From assembly GCA_013368315.1 (NCBI GenBank), contig JAACJM010000009.1, positions 558,001-622,000 of the forward strand: a stretch of DNA of 64,000 nt. The letters run 5' to 3'. The position numbers and the translations under genes are program-made. Source of the DNA: Tetrapyrgos nigripes (lineage: Eukaryota > Basidiomycota > Agaricomycetes > Agaricales > Campanellaceae). Under the pieces are notes generated by a model. The model was not told where the DNA came from, did no database searches, and worked only from the letters and a program-made list of their open reading frames with translations. Positions within the stretch are counted from its first letter, which is position 1; each line of letters begins with the position of its first letter. Positions 1-11,977 of the stretch are shown one piece after another.

Positions 1-505
1 CTGCCACACAACCGCTGGTCTGTCAGCATACCTACAAAGACTTCAGAACTTCTCAAAATTGCAATGAATATCATTGGAACAAAGCTCTTGTAATGTAGTG
101 AGACTATCTACACCTGCAAAACCGAAAAAATGGACACCTGGAAAGTGATAAAAGGCCTGGTGGTGTTTCCTGGTGGCAGTGTGATTAGCAAATCTCAAGG
201 ATTTGTAATCAAAAAAGCAGCTGCCCAGCTCCTAATCCAAAAAAACAGGACTATGCATCAACGATGGTTGGAGAAAGTTGAGATGGGGAAAGCAAAAGGA
301 CTTTCATATTCAATGTACCAACATGAGTTTGTACTACCATTGATGTACTATGAAAAAGGCAATATATCTCTGTAAGTTTCATACATACCATCAGGAGTTC
401 TTGAAGAAAAATTTATGGTATGGTATGAAATAGACCTCCACATTACCTTCAGTGTAGTGCTGTGACTATCACAGCAGCACACACTAGCAGTCACACTGCC
501 TAACA
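1..505. other. A+T-rich, CpG-poor sequence without a recognised gene
   Basis: An open stretch of 81 codons lies at 130-375 (+) and ends in a good donor-like GTAAGT context, so it could be a lone exon. I recognise no family in it and no partner exon. Nothing else in this stretch is supported. Confidence 0.3.
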
Positions 506-1918
506 CAGTGTTCGCTTTTAAGGCCTTAAATCGGGTTCTCAGAATCCTTAAGGCTTATTTAAGGGTTAAGGGTATTATTTAAGGCCATTCCTTAAGGCTT
601 AAAACAAAAAATTCTTGACAAAATTCCAAGTAGAATAAGTACTGTTTACAACTTTATTGTACATATTCCTCCTCAGAATCAATCTCTATTGCTCCTCCTC
701 TGCATCTGCTAGTGCTTCCATGAGTGCAGCTTCCTCATCGATCTGAGTTTGATTGACACAGCGTGGCTTGGGCAAGCCACCAAAAAGTGTCTCTAAGGTG
801 ATTGATGCTGGCTTGGTGATATGAGGAAGTGAATTGAAAGTTTGACAGAGTCACAGCAATGAATGATAATCCTCCTCAGCATCAGACAGGTCACCTTCAC
901 ATTCATTGCGCTCTGCTTCATGAGCCATACCAATCCATTTAGCCATTTCTGTCCTCCATGTATCTGGTGATTTTACCAACAGAGAACCTCACACAGTCTC
1001 ATCCTCATTGTACATGTCTTCAAGAAGATCTAAATATTGTGGAACATTCAAAAGCTGATCAGTTCTCTGCTGCTTGTGAATATCTCATTTACTGCAAGGT
1101 TTCACGGGACCAGCCTTCTGATTTTCTGTTTGGATATCAGACCCAACCTAAAGTGTATCATGAGAAAAGAATGTATAAAGTACCTTGTGCAAGCACTTCA
1201 CTTTCCTAAGACCGAGACGATTCCACTGGGGTGACTGTATGTATTTTGTGTTTGAAAAGACATGTTCACACCCAGCTGAATTGATGACAATTTTGAAGAT
1301 TTTGATGGCAAACTCTGCAAGGTCTCAGACCTCACTTGTTACGTGCTGGCTCAGCACTTGTGGGTGCCTCCCTTTGCCTTTTTGCTTCGGACTTTGCTTC
1401 ATCTGGTGAACGCTTTCCCTTGCAAGAACCAAGAAGGTGTGTAATGAAAGCTATTTTTTCTCCACGAGTAGTGCCAACCTTGGAACAAACTTTGGGTTGC
1501 CTGGTTAGTATAGCTTTCAGATGTCATTAGTATAAGTACACACCATCCTCAAAAGCTGCAGTCCTCTCCCTTTGCTTTGTAGCTTCATCTTCATTGTGAA
1601 TCCACTTCTCTGACTCCTTCCCTCTGTCAAGTTGATATTTCACACAGGCCAGGTACCATGTCCTGTGTTGAGCACTATTTTGTTTTTCCCCTTTGTGAAA
1701 ATATTCCCAGAGTGGATTTGTGTTGATGGACATGAGAGCAGTAGGAAGTGGACATGCTGTGCATTGGCAAGAGAAAATCTTCACTCACTTGCCCCCCCAC
1801 AGCTGCAGGTGCCTGCTCAACACTTAGCTGAAGACTTAATTAAGGCTTAAGTACATCACAGAAAAATCTTAAGGCTTAGATTTAAGCCTTAAGGCCTTAA
1901 CCCTTAAGGCGAACACTG
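506..1918 (-). mobile_element. degenerate hAT DNA transposon
   Basis: The element starts CAGTGTTCGC and ends GCGAACACTG. It is flanked on both sides by an exact 8-bp duplication GCCTAACA (498-505 and 1919-1926), the hallmark of hAT insertions. Subterminal TTAAGGCTTAA-like repeats are clustered inside both ends. The minus strand keeps transposase relics. Near 1784-1530 is a BED-finger-like N-terminal segment with a W-x2-F-H-K-G-E-K-Q-N stretch followed by a Cys. Near 830-690 is an acidic C-terminal tail. The frame between them is broken in many places, so this copy cannot make its own transposase. It lies in the CpG-poor block that also holds a DUF6534 gene and a second hAT-type element. Confidence 0.85.
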
Positions 1919-1926
1919 GCCTAACA

Positions 1927-4276
1927 CATCCCCTTGACAGTCAACAACACTCAGTGGAAGGCTTTCACTTCTCAGCATTAACAGCAGCATTGTTCAGTTG
2001 ACATTCAGACACTTTGGGGCCTGGCAGAGATCTAGAAGTTGAATAACCCATCATGGTTCATTTGAGCTCCAGTTGTGCCGGTAATAGGTGGTTTTTGTAA
2101 TTAAGTGCTAGGAACTACACCCAAACACAAAACCTTATACAAATGTAAATGAGATGAGTGTTCTGAGTAGTCAGAGTACTCAAAATCCCAGTTTACTTGT
2201 ACTGTAAGTACTTTTGATAGGGGTTTTTCAATGAAGTTAGCGCTTAGTGTGTAACACAATAAACACAAGTTTAACACCAAGGGGATCAACGAGTCCCAAA
2301 TCAAACACTTGTAAGCCACAGTTGCCTTAAAGTCAAACACTTAATAGACCAAAAGGTCAACACAAAGATCACAGTTATAATCACAAAATGTTCAATTTAA
2401 ACTCTATTATCTCCAACACAATGTTTATACTCATTGTTTAGAAGCTTTAGTCTGTGTTTCATGTCCTCTACTATTGCTAGCGAGATCCAATACTCTACAG
2501 TACATGGCTTGGGTAGCTACTCATAATATCTGGTCCTTTTATACTACTCGCAGCTACAACTATACAGTTACTTATTTCTTTTTGATGTCTGCTAAAAGGT
2601 ACATAGAGAAAATACAAAAACAAATCGAAAAGGCCATTAGCGAGTTCTACCTATTTCCTCGTAAGTAAAGACTTGCTTATTAGGGTATACAGAAAACTGT
2701 TCAATATTATCTAAATACTCATAAATACTCATAGGAACTTTCTTCAGTCCTCTTTGTAAGCCATCTGGTGTTTCGTGTACCGTCCTGGTTAGTGAGCATC
2801 ACATCTATGACTCAGAACACTCCACTTATGACCACTAGGTCCCTCATATGCATCCTTACGCTAGGGGCATAGGGTTTTCTCATAGTTTCTTTATTCTGTT
2901 CAGTTTTCCTTTCCCTTTTCTCCATCTTGCTTTATACACGCTCTATACATTGCCAACAGTCTACTACTTAGTCCTACATACGAGTCCAGCTCTTCTGCAG
3001 TCCCATTCGCATACTTATTCATCCTTCAATGCTTTCAACACCTAGCTAGACACTTACTGATGGATTTATCCTTATCTAGAAATACCGTTACTTGTTTGGG
3101 TTGTATTCCAATTGTTCAGATGTACTGTGACTTAGAGCTTCTGTCCCTTATATCTCTGTGTAGAGACGTCCATTCACTATCCCCTCTGTACTGATGGATA
3201 GCTGAACTCTCTGGGACCCTGTACATATATACTTTGTCCTACTCTTATCCACATGTACCTTTTACAGATACTTAAGACTCCCTCGAAGCCATCTTAGTAC
3301 TACAGGATTTGCCGATACATAGATCTAAACCTAGCATGCTTGTCTGCATGTCCGATCTTAGCGCTGTCTTCTCTGATTGACCTTTTGGCCAAAGATTGTG
3401 CTGCTTACATGTTCCTATGCCCACAAATAGGGGCTATCTCGCACTTCACTGTCCCTTTGGATCACGCTAGCGGTACTAGTCATTATAATAGGATTCCAAG
3501 GCCTTTGTAGGCTATCTTTATTATTTGGTGGGTCTGCTATCATAACTCCAACTCATACATATCTATCATAGTACTTAGAATGAGTTGTTTTCTCCATCCA
3601 TAAGCACTTAATATTATTGTACAGTTGTTTTCTAGTCCCACTAGGTCTTAACTAGCAGTTCAGGGCTCACCCTAGTCCTCTTATTCCCTTAAAAGAACGT
3701 CAAAAACTAAGTATGTATACAGCGATTTTGTATGGTGTATCACTGGTATGCCATTTCTTTACAGATTTTGGGTCTCATTATTGTGCTATGCACAGTGATG
3801 ACTCACACTTCCCTCATTGAAACTTAATGGTTCTTGGTGCACAGACACCCACTGAGACTTGGTTGCATAGGCTTCACCATGATATTTTCACAAGGCTGTG
3901 TGCTTTTTTCCAAGCATCCCAATCCGATGTTAATCCCAGTGCCATCTTCCAACTGATGTGTTCATGTTGACCTGGAACCCAGCTTAAGGCATGGCCCTGG
4001 GAGATGATATGATACGACACACTCCAAAGTTTCACAATCTGTTGCTGTAGGTGCTCCTGACCATATGTTCCTCTTAACTCAGTGGCCAACTCAGTCGCCT
4101 TCACAATGATTCATGATTGCTTTGTAGATGAGGCTGAAGGTGGTCATTTCAACATTTGGCAGGTGGACGGGTAGATGTATTCTGTTTTTCTTGTTGTTGG
4201 CACTTTTGTTAATCTCTTTTTCTTTACTGGATCTTTCAGACAAACATAGATGCACCATTGTCTTTCCTCAAGGGTC
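1927..4276. other. A+T-rich intergenic sequence, no gene recognised
   Basis: I read both strands and found only short unconvincing open frames. One on the minus strand at 3874-4104 (76 codons, rich in Trp and His) could be an exon of an unrecognised or transposon gene. The stretch is poor in CpG, as expected of old methylated repeat DNA, but I could not match it to a family. Confidence 0.3.
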
Positions 4277-4284
4277 TCTTGTGA

Positions 4285-4770
4285 CAAGGGGGAGACCATT
4301 TTTTTTTTAAGGACAGGGTCGAAAATTTTTTTAAGCCATGGATGAGCTGACCGACTGACTGATTTGCTTATGTAATTTACCTAATATGGAAGGGGGTTCC
4401 AGACCTTTTCGTCTCTACCACCACTTATGAGCCTCTCTGATCATTATATTGATTCCTGACACCCAAAAATCTCCATTTCTTCATGTCTACTCACTATTGT
4501 AATATTTGGATACTTGGCCCTGGTAGGAATTTGCAATAGAAGACCAACACAATGTGGCATAAGTGAAACATAACCAAGTTGTTTTCAAGGCAAAACCAGT
4601 GCTGGAAGTTGGCTGGTAAATAACCAAAATGATTGCAAAAATATTCACTTCAAGGTGCCTTGAGGACTCACTAACTTCAAAAAAAAGGGTACCCAAATTT
4701 TTTTAAGGACCTGACTGATGGACTGACCAACTGATCCTATGTCGCTCAGCAAAACCCAGCCTCCCCCTTG
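4285..4770. mobile_element. short non-autonomous hAT element (486 bp)
   Basis: The left end reads CAAGGGGGAGACC and the right end is its near inverted repeat (GGCTCCCCCTTG). The exact 8-bp duplication TCTTGTGA flanks both sides (4277-4284, 4771-4778). Poly-T and AATTTTTTTAAG tracts repeat near both ends. There is no transposase, so it must be mobilised in trans. It ends 8-16 bp beyond the last codon of the DUF6534-like gene on the minus strand. Confidence 0.82.
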
Positions 4771-4785
4771 TCTTGTGACATGTAC

Positions 4786-6572
4786 TTATTCTGCCCAATG
4801 TTCATGTACCTCAGGCCCAATAACAAGATCCTGATTTTTTGGCTGGCCATTCCCATCTTCATTCTGCAGACAAGACAGTCAGTAATGATGAAGTATCTTG
4901 TATTGATATCATCAGAAAAGTACTTACCCTAGTGGTAGTGTTGATCATAGGTTGGTGTGATTCGTGAGGTTGACTTTGCATCATGCTGTTCATTTCACAA
5001 TTGAAGTGAATGCTTTCAACAACAGATCCTGCTATTTTACGAGGATTTTCTCAGGAGTTGAGGAGTGCAACTGAAGATTTGACTTTCAGTTTTTCTGTTT
5101 AAAGTGGAAGAGATTCTGAACTTACGCATTGTAATTACATAGACTTGGCTCAGGTTGAGATAAAAAGGAAGCCTAAGTTGCCAAGTAGAAAAAAGTAGAG
5201 CAAATTCAACATCTCAACCCATGTTACAAGTGGCAAAAAAATCTCACCAGTATAATTGTTCAATTCCAGTAAAATAGGTGACAAGCAAACTGGTTTGAAC
5301 AACAGTTACAAGGAGACCATGAGTGACAAAGTACTGAAGGAGTTTCTGAAGAAGTTTGTCTGTTCTGTGCAATTGTTGATTTCAGGAGGGATAGAACTAT
5401 GAGAAAGGAAGCAATCTAAACTCACCTTCCACTAATTCCAGTTCTTAAATAGAAAAAGTCATAAGAGAGCTGGAAGGTGATTAACATATCCACAACTGCA
5501 GCGAAGGCAGTTTCAATCCCAACCTCCAACTTGACTCAGTCAGATTTGCAGCAACAAAGAGACTACTAATTATTTCTGTCCAACTCACCTTGTACGTGGG
5601 CTCTTGGAATATACTGAATGACTCATTTACCATTCGAGTCGCAATTATCAATCCAGTGACTGCTCCAAATATCTGTTGATCCAAGATTCTCAAAAAGCAC
5701 ATCAAAAACCATGACATACCTAAGGCAACAGTAGCCATACATGCCTAAATCATTAAATCACTGTTAGAAAATCATGCATGGGGTTTACTTTGTGATCTGG
5801 CCTTACAATTGGCAGCAAGATTAACTGGAACTTTTTCACTAACAATAGATATTGATATTGAAGTTAAAATCACATTCAGGCTTCATAAGAGATTACTTAC
5901 TGAGCCAAATCTTGGTCATCAAAAAGTTAATAGCGATGACTACTTGGCCAACCACACCTGCCCTGTGAAGACATGAGATCAGTCAAATTTGAGCCTTAGT
6001 AAGACAATAATTCATTTCTCAGTAAATCAATGCCTCACCAAGTAATTTGGTTGAGTTTTGTCAAGTCTCCAAAATTTGCAACCTATTTTACAAAGCAAGT
6101 CAGCTGAAAATGCATATGATAATTTACAACAGGCAACTTTAGCTCACAAGATAGTAATGCAAATCCCAAGAATATACAGCAGTGAATAAGACCTCCATTG
6201 ACCTACAAAAAAAATATCAGTCTGACTCAAATGTTTTCCAGATATTGCAAAACCACTCACACTGTAGGTGCCACCTGTAACAGAGAGCTTCATTATTATG
6301 ATGTCAGAATCAGGTTTTGAAATGATGTCTAAATACCAATGTTTTCAGCATCCATTTGTCTTCATTGTTGATGATATATGTCCATGCTTAAGTGAGAATT
6401 ATCCCCCAGAAAGCTGTACAAAATTCAGTTCAGAGATGCCAGAAATCACAAAAAAAAATTCTGAGTGCCAAACATACAAAAAAGAGAGGATTAGACCAGT
6501 GAAAACTCCATCAAATGGTTTGGAAATGTCCACCCCAAGTGAGACAGATGTTGAAGGGTTAAGTTGGGACAT
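4786..6572 (-). pseudogene. DUF6534-family multi-pass membrane protein gene with one premature stop
   Basis: Splicing small minus-strand exons gives a continuous protein with the layout of agaricomycete DUF6534 proteins: seven-helix-like hydrophobic segments and unknown function. Exons I can place are 6337-6386, 6261-6274 (14 nt), 6148-6202, 6039-6082, 5901-5962, 5807-5838, 5589-5744, 5426-5529, 5248-5364, 5126-5172, 4928-5070 and 4786-4863. All these junctions keep phase and have GT and AG ends. The first exon starts at ATG 6572, but its join to the next exon is unresolved. Family-like features are a VANFGDLTKLNQITW segment, a VDMLITFQLSYDFFY helix and the MLALLNS motif. The arginine normally following LLNS is TGA at 5053-5051, yet the frame stays open for another 67 codons across two more exons to TAA at 4788-4786. 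Hence it is one nonsense change in an otherwise preserved gene. Confidence 0.72.
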
Positions 6573-7240
6573 GGTGCATAGAGAATTCAGTTGATTTTGA
6601 GACACAAGTATATATATGCACTTGTGGTGTAGAGCACACACTTGGCTCACAGAGATAGATGTAGACAAAGCAGCAGTAGACAGAAGACAATGAGAGACTA
6701 GTCCCAGGACAAAGAGGTCAAGATGGGACTAGGAAGCTACAGCCCTGGTTTATATACACAAGACAAAGGGTAAAGCAATGATTGTAAAATCAAAGGAAAA
6801 GATGGTGAAAAGATGGTAGCTGATGAAAAGACAAAAAGAATCAGAGAACTGTCAGGAACAATCAAATTATAGCCTTGAACAAATAATGAACAGAAAGATG
6901 AACTAAAGATGAACAAAAAGATTAACAAAAGATTAACAAAAGATGGGGTACATTGCTTAATGGCAGTATGGTTTGGTGCCTCTGATGAAGAACCCTTGGT
7001 CCTGTATTCAAATTTCATGCTGAAACTGTTATCAAACCTTGGGGCAGAAAAAGGGGTAGACTAATGAAAAGGCCCAATGATGGTACCTGCGAAACTGTGT
7101 TTTGTGAGTCTGCAGGACACAGTACTTTTGAGTGGACAACAGACCTTGAGCAGAGTCCAGACCATGAGTGTTCAAACCAAAAAGTGATCAATTTAGAGCT
7201 TTGACAAAAAGCCAGAACATTAGCAGAACCGCAACACAAC
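6573..7240. repeat. possible solo-LTR-like relic upstream of the DUF6534 gene
   Basis: The stretch 6670-6770 resembles the gypsy LTR of this window in order and spacing. It has a CAGCAGTA tract, a GTCCCA...GACAAAGAGGTCAAGATGGG tract and then a CCTGGTTTATATAC tract. It ends in ...GCAACACA followed by a C-rich tract, much as the gypsy LTR is followed by one. I could not find a target duplication, so the boundaries are uncertain. The remainder is A- and purine-rich and holds no gene. Confidence 0.3.
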
Positions 7241-7269
7241 CACCCCCTGAAATACCATCAAGCCCCGAA

Positions 7270-7570
7270 CCTCCCGGACTCAACATCAAGTTCGTAGTAC
7301 CCCGACTAATACCCGATCACCTTTGAAATCATTTCCTCAACATCTTCCCCCGTCCTAGCATCACTATTCATCCATACCCCACACAGTCTGAGCCAACTGA
7401 AGGGGTGATTGAACGAGGTCCGGGTGAACTTGATCACACTGTTGACAATTCGAGTTTCGCTACTAGGGACGGCGGGGCGGGATGCTGGGAGGGATGCTGG
7501 GACATCATAGGTGTCAGGGGCCAGACCATGAGCGATGATTAGCTGCTAGGTATAGAGCAGCAGCCCGCCC
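7270..7570 (-). pseudogene. C-terminal coding relic, family not recognised
   Basis: On the minus strand, from about 7570 down to a TAG near 7305, a frame reads as ordinary protein (a GNHSYWGG segment, then HGLAPDTYDVP, then a tail ending MISKVIGY). It carries one internal TAG after LLLYT. Base composition here is the balanced kind seen in the genes to the right, not that of the CpG-poor block to the left. No upstream exons could be attached, and I do not recognise the family. From 7570 to 8006 I see only intergenic sequence upstream of the next gene. Confidence 0.3.
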
Positions 7571-8006
7571 CAGTAACTGTGATTGCCCAGTTGCTATTCC
7601 AGGAGTTTCGATTTTGTCAGTTGTGGTTTCAATCATTGCGATTGTGATCAAGAACAGTTTCACTGATAGCTGTGAAATCCTTGCTCAAGCAATGAAGAAA
7701 TCGTAGATTCAGACAGCTGAGAGCTCCGAGACCTGAGGAGGCAGCCTCAGTAACAGTATAGAACTGCTTAATTCCCGCTACCTCTATAGGTAGTGGTATT
7801 TGGTGGATATTGCTTTATTTTGATGATTGAATATTAATCAAGAATCTGTGTAAATGGCTGTGAAATGGCCGCCTTTCTATCGAGAGCATCTATGTGCAAA
7901 GACAAAATCGTAGATTAGAGCCTAGAGTACCTTCCCAGACAGAGGAGGAGTTTATTAGTATGAAAATAATCCAATAAACTAATTCGGAATTGACGCGCGT
8001 TGGTCA

Positions 8007-9902
8007 GTGATTAGACCTCTTTGCATGCAACTTCGACTATCCCAAACTACCTACACTCGCTCTCTCCTTCGCAAACCGTTCTCTTCCAATGCCTACCTTC
8101 TCTCTACACACAAAAAGTCCACTGGTCATGTCATAGAAAACTCTAGTTCTAGCGACTCCAGTACAAGTACAACAAACACGAAGGTCCACGGGCCCTCCCA
8201 GTCTTCCGCTTCCACTTCAACTTCCTCAAGTATCTACTCCAATGCTAGCGATAAACTCTTCGCAGATGCCGCTCGTGAAGAAGCCGCTGAAGCTCAGCCT
8301 TTACTAGACGCCTCTGCCAACTCCCGCACGGGTTCTGGTAAATCCCAATACCTCCAATCCCTCGAAAACCAACACATGCAGTACAATTGGGACGGAGATG
8401 AAAGAATGGAAGATGCCGTGTTGAGGATGTTGGTGGATAAGTATAAACCTTTGAGGACGGCTGGAGGGATTAGGACCGCAGAGGAGAAGTTGAAGGCTAA
8501 TCCGCCGAGGGTTAGAGGGGTTGTGGTTGGAGGCACCGGGATTGGGGCTGAGGCAGAAGAAGTAGAACAAGAAGAAGAAAATCTGGATATGGAACAGATT
8601 CTAGAGGCGTTTACGAGGAACGCTGCTTCCACATCAACAGGGACGACACCATCAGGCTATGGACCCGCCTTCTCAAAAACAACACCCAGTACCGGTTCAT
8701 GGGCAACTGAAACTCTGCTACCCTCATCCGAAACCCACAGACCATGGCATACAGAGTACAGAGTCCCCTCACACGTCGTTTCGTCTATCAAATTGGCGAA
8801 CATTCCTCCGCCCAAGCCTTCTTCATTAGGGGCGTCTTCCTCCTCTTCTTCGGGGACGTCTCTAGCGAAAGACGAACGAGCTCGTAAAAAGGAGAAGGAG
8901 TATCAGAAGAGGACAGAGACGGCTGGGAGGCTGGGTAGAGCGAGGGAATCGACGTTGGATTATAGGTTGGGGTTGAAGCAGAAGATGATGGGTGGTATAG
9001 AACAGGGTGCAACTGGGGGACGGCCGAATCCGATTAGTTTGAAGGGGTGGACTGGGTTGATTGAGGATAAGATTGAGGTAGGTGTTGTTTTCTTTCTTGC
9101 ATCTTGTGAGTGCATATATGCATGTTATTCTTATGCTCTTACGGGGTTTTCTAACAATTTTTCCCCCTCTTTCATGTATCTAGAGAGCTCGAAGTCGAGG
9201 TGTCTTCAACAATCTCAATGGACGAGGCAAGCCGCTGGTGACGACCACGGAAGAAAGAAATCCTTTCATAGCCAGGGAGGAGTTTCTCATGAATCGGATT
9301 GTCCAACGACACGGAGCCGCGCCTCCCTGGGTTGAACTGCAGAGTGGTCAGTTACAAAAATTTTCACCAAGGTTACACATCCTTATAGGCTTCTCTCGTC
9401 CGCAGAACTCGACACCGCAATTAAAACCTTCCGCGACCTCCTTCGCCAATCCTGGACCCGTCGTGCCATCCGCAACCTTACAACTCTTCATCCGCCCAAT
9501 CTACTTCTTCGCTTCTCCCTCACTGACATAAAAAACCTACGCGACGCAGAATGGGAAAAACGTGAACGATCGTATCATGACACTGCTGTAGAGGAGGTCA
9601 ACGCTCTCGTGCGCAAATATAACGGTATTGCACCCTATGCTGTGAGGAGAGCGTATTATATGCGGAGTGTAGAGATTGAGAAGGTTTATGGGGAGTGTGC
9701 TGAAGATATTTTAAAAGGGATTAAGGGAAGGTTGACTGAGGCTGGAGGCAATCCAGGGGTTGTTTCTTCAGGTTCTAGACCGGGTTCTGGAGTGAATGGG
9801 CATCCTAATGATGCTCGTGCTGAGGACCCGGGCTTCGTGGGCCTCGGTGACTGGTTTTGGGGTTGGATAGGCAAGGTACTGGGGCGGTGGAGAGTGAGAT
9901 GA
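8007..9902 (+). CDS. DnaJ homologue subfamily C member 28-like protein (DUF1992 domain)
   Basis: Three exons: 8007-9077, 9184-9346 and 9406-9902, with GT-AG introns that keep frame. The N-terminus is Arg-, Ser- and Thr-rich with few acidic residues, like a mitochondrial presequence. A long Ser/Thr-rich linker follows. The DUF1992 (DNAJC28 conserved) core spans the first intron: KGWTGLIEDKIE, then RARSRGVFNNLNGRGKPL, then NPFIAREEFLMNRIV and PPWVELQ. The C-terminal half is helical and basic (EEVNALVRKYN). No J-domain HPD motif is visible, which is usual for fungal members. Such proteins are linked to Golgi or mitochondrial trafficking, and the presequence favours mitochondria here. Start chosen as the first ATG of the open frame. 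Confidence 0.82.
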
Positions 9903-10706
9903 GGGTGTTTGATCTTTGATGCTTGGATATTGGATTGCCCCGATCTTCGAGCCTGTGACGTCGATGTCCAGGCGTCGGGGTGTGTTATCTGTTTGGGAGG
10001 AGCGTGTAGAGCGTATGTTTCTGTAGATCGGAATATAGATTAGATGTATCAGCATTATGCGAATGTATTTCTCTACCAGGTGGAGTGATACACGCTGCTT
10101 TGTAGTCGCCATGAATCAAGCTTCGTTTCCTTATTGTCCGCACGTGTAGGTAATAGGTATTCAGAATCTGACATTGAGCTCGCAACGGGCAGTACGCTTT
10201 GTACTCGGAGTTTGTACTTGGACTTTGTCAAGACTTTGTATCCTTTCTTGTACTTTCCAATATTGTACTTGGACTTTTTTCAATGAAAGTATCCATACTC
10301 ACTGCATTGCTCTACATTTCATTCCTTCTAGCAATGCCAAACGTGCTGGGATCAATAAGAATAAGAAAATCGGAGAACAATGACGGAGCATGCCTGGCAT
10401 GCCTCGAGGCAACCTCGCGGACAAATGGACCTTTTTCATTAGCGAGACCTATAAAAACCCTATTGTTCCCTCAATCTTATTTCTTATCCTCCACCTCCAG
10501 CAACCGGCCTCCCCCTCAACACTCTGAGCTGCGCATAGCCTTCGTCGTCGTTGTCGTTAGGACTCTTCGATATCTATAACCTATCTATCAGCTTTGCTGC
10601 GTATCTTTTCGACCCGACCCGAATTTGCTCACTGCTCTTTGCTCGGCACCCTCAACAACAACAGCCAACTTACATACACCCATAACCAAGCACTCAACCC
10701 GTAGTC
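9903..10706. other. intergenic region between two plus-strand genes
   Basis: It contains the 3' end of the DUF1992-like gene and the promoter of the small gene at 10707. A stretch at 10195-10280 repeats GTACTTGGACTTT-like words several times. C- and T-rich tracts precede the next start codon (10490-10680), a common feature of basidiomycete core promoters. No further gene is supported. Confidence 0.45.
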
Positions 10707-11273
10707 ATGTCCGCTGAAGATATTATTGTGCGTCTTCATGCTATAAGAGTACTTACCGACCTGACTGACGTCGTCATCGTCCTTTTTTCCCTCTTTTTTT
10801 CCGCCTGGAATCCCGTTGGGCATTACATTTCACTCCAACCGTCATCCTACCCTCTCAACTAACCCCTCGAACCATCGTAAACGTACCCAATACCAGCCCG
10901 GTGACATCGTCGCTGTCAACCACGCTATGTCAGGCCGTCGTGAAGGCCTGGTCGTCGGTTCTCACATCGACTACCTCGTACGTCATCACCCTTCTCCACC
11001 GAGAGAATATTCTCAAAGTATCACCTCATGACCTGACGACGCCCTTTTTTTTCATATTATCCAGGGCCGACAAATTATTGAAGTCCAGCTCGAGAACGAG
11101 CTGTATCATGCTTGGTGGGTTTTAAATTATTCGTCGTCTGACTGGTTGATACTTACCGAACTTTTTCCTCCAGGTACCCAACCGTAACCCGTGTCAAACG
11201 CATAGCCTACAGACATCCTACTATCCAACCCGTGAGGACGACGAGGACGATTGAGAGACGAATTTTCTTCTGA
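10707..11273 (+). CDS. small conserved-looking protein with an SH3/Tudor-like barrel (83 aa)
   Basis: Four exons join in frame: 10707-10727 (only 7 codons), 10897-10977, 11065-11114 and 11174-11273. The spliced product of 83 residues begins MSAEDII, then PGDIVAVNHAMSGRREGLVVG, then an EVQLENELYHAWYPTVTRV strand pair, and ends with an Arg-rich tail. The alternation of short strands with Gly turns around PGD-V-A and the W-YP motif resembles small SH3-like or Tudor-like barrels that bind peptides, RNA or modified tails. That fold is my inference and I do not recognise a named family. Coding capacity in the separate exons is short, so the gene is easily missed. The first intron (169 bp) is the least certain join. 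Confidence 0.6.
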
Positions 11274-11977
11274 TGTCCATGTCCATGCATTGCATAAATT
11301 GGTCACACAACCCCCGGTCCACTTCTCGGTCTCGGATCTATTTCCCTGTCATCTCTTCACTCCTGTACAACTCGTTTTCTTGGTTTACGTTTGGATTCTG
11401 GAATCTTTACGGTGTAACAACCACAATCTACGGTGTACGTTCTGCGGTTTTACGGTTTACGTCACGTTTCGCCCGTTCATGAAATCCTTCATGCCCCTGC
11501 CTACGTTACACGTCCCTACGCCCTGCACGCCATCTCTGTACAGTCACGGTAGACGTACATAGACCTATGCGGTGCTGTCCCTACATACACAGACCCACAG
11601 TCTCTCTTTTTGGATGCTGTATGTAGAATGAACCGTTGCCGAACCGAACCCATCTAACTGAACAACTAAATCTAAATTTTTATTGTATATCGCATTGAGT
11701 AGATGGACTCTTCTTGCTTGTTTTCTTTGCTTATTCTTGAATCTTGTACATATTGTACCTCTTACTTGCGCAGTAAAAATGTGAATGAAAACTCGTCTGC
11801 AAGTTCAGAATCAATCTGCTGCCTCCGAGAGGAAAAATATGTATGCCTATTTTTGTTCCTATAACATTGACAAGGACCTAGTAAAAGGCTAAAAGCAAGA
11901 GCTGATAAAATACACAGTCAAGAGCCAGAATCAGACAGTATTACTATTAGGTCTGGAAGTCTACACTTCAACTGCAA
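11274..11977. other. convergent 3' intergenic region
   Basis: Both neighbours (the small plus-strand gene and the minus-strand STT3 gene) end here, so the 700 bp serve as two 3' ends. The sequence is T-rich near 11660-11760, as in 3' UTRs. No gene is recognised. Confidence 0.4.

Noticed and set aside
6268..6594. Plus-strand 108-codon frame as a gene
   Set aside because: It is antisense to the first exons of the DUF6534 gene and has no family features; the minus strand has matching splice sites.
6549..7239. Complete LTR with TG...CA ends
   Set aside because: Candidate starts at 6549 and 6598 gave no matching target duplication on the right, and the first would overlap the start of the DUF6534 coding region; only a possible relic is reported.
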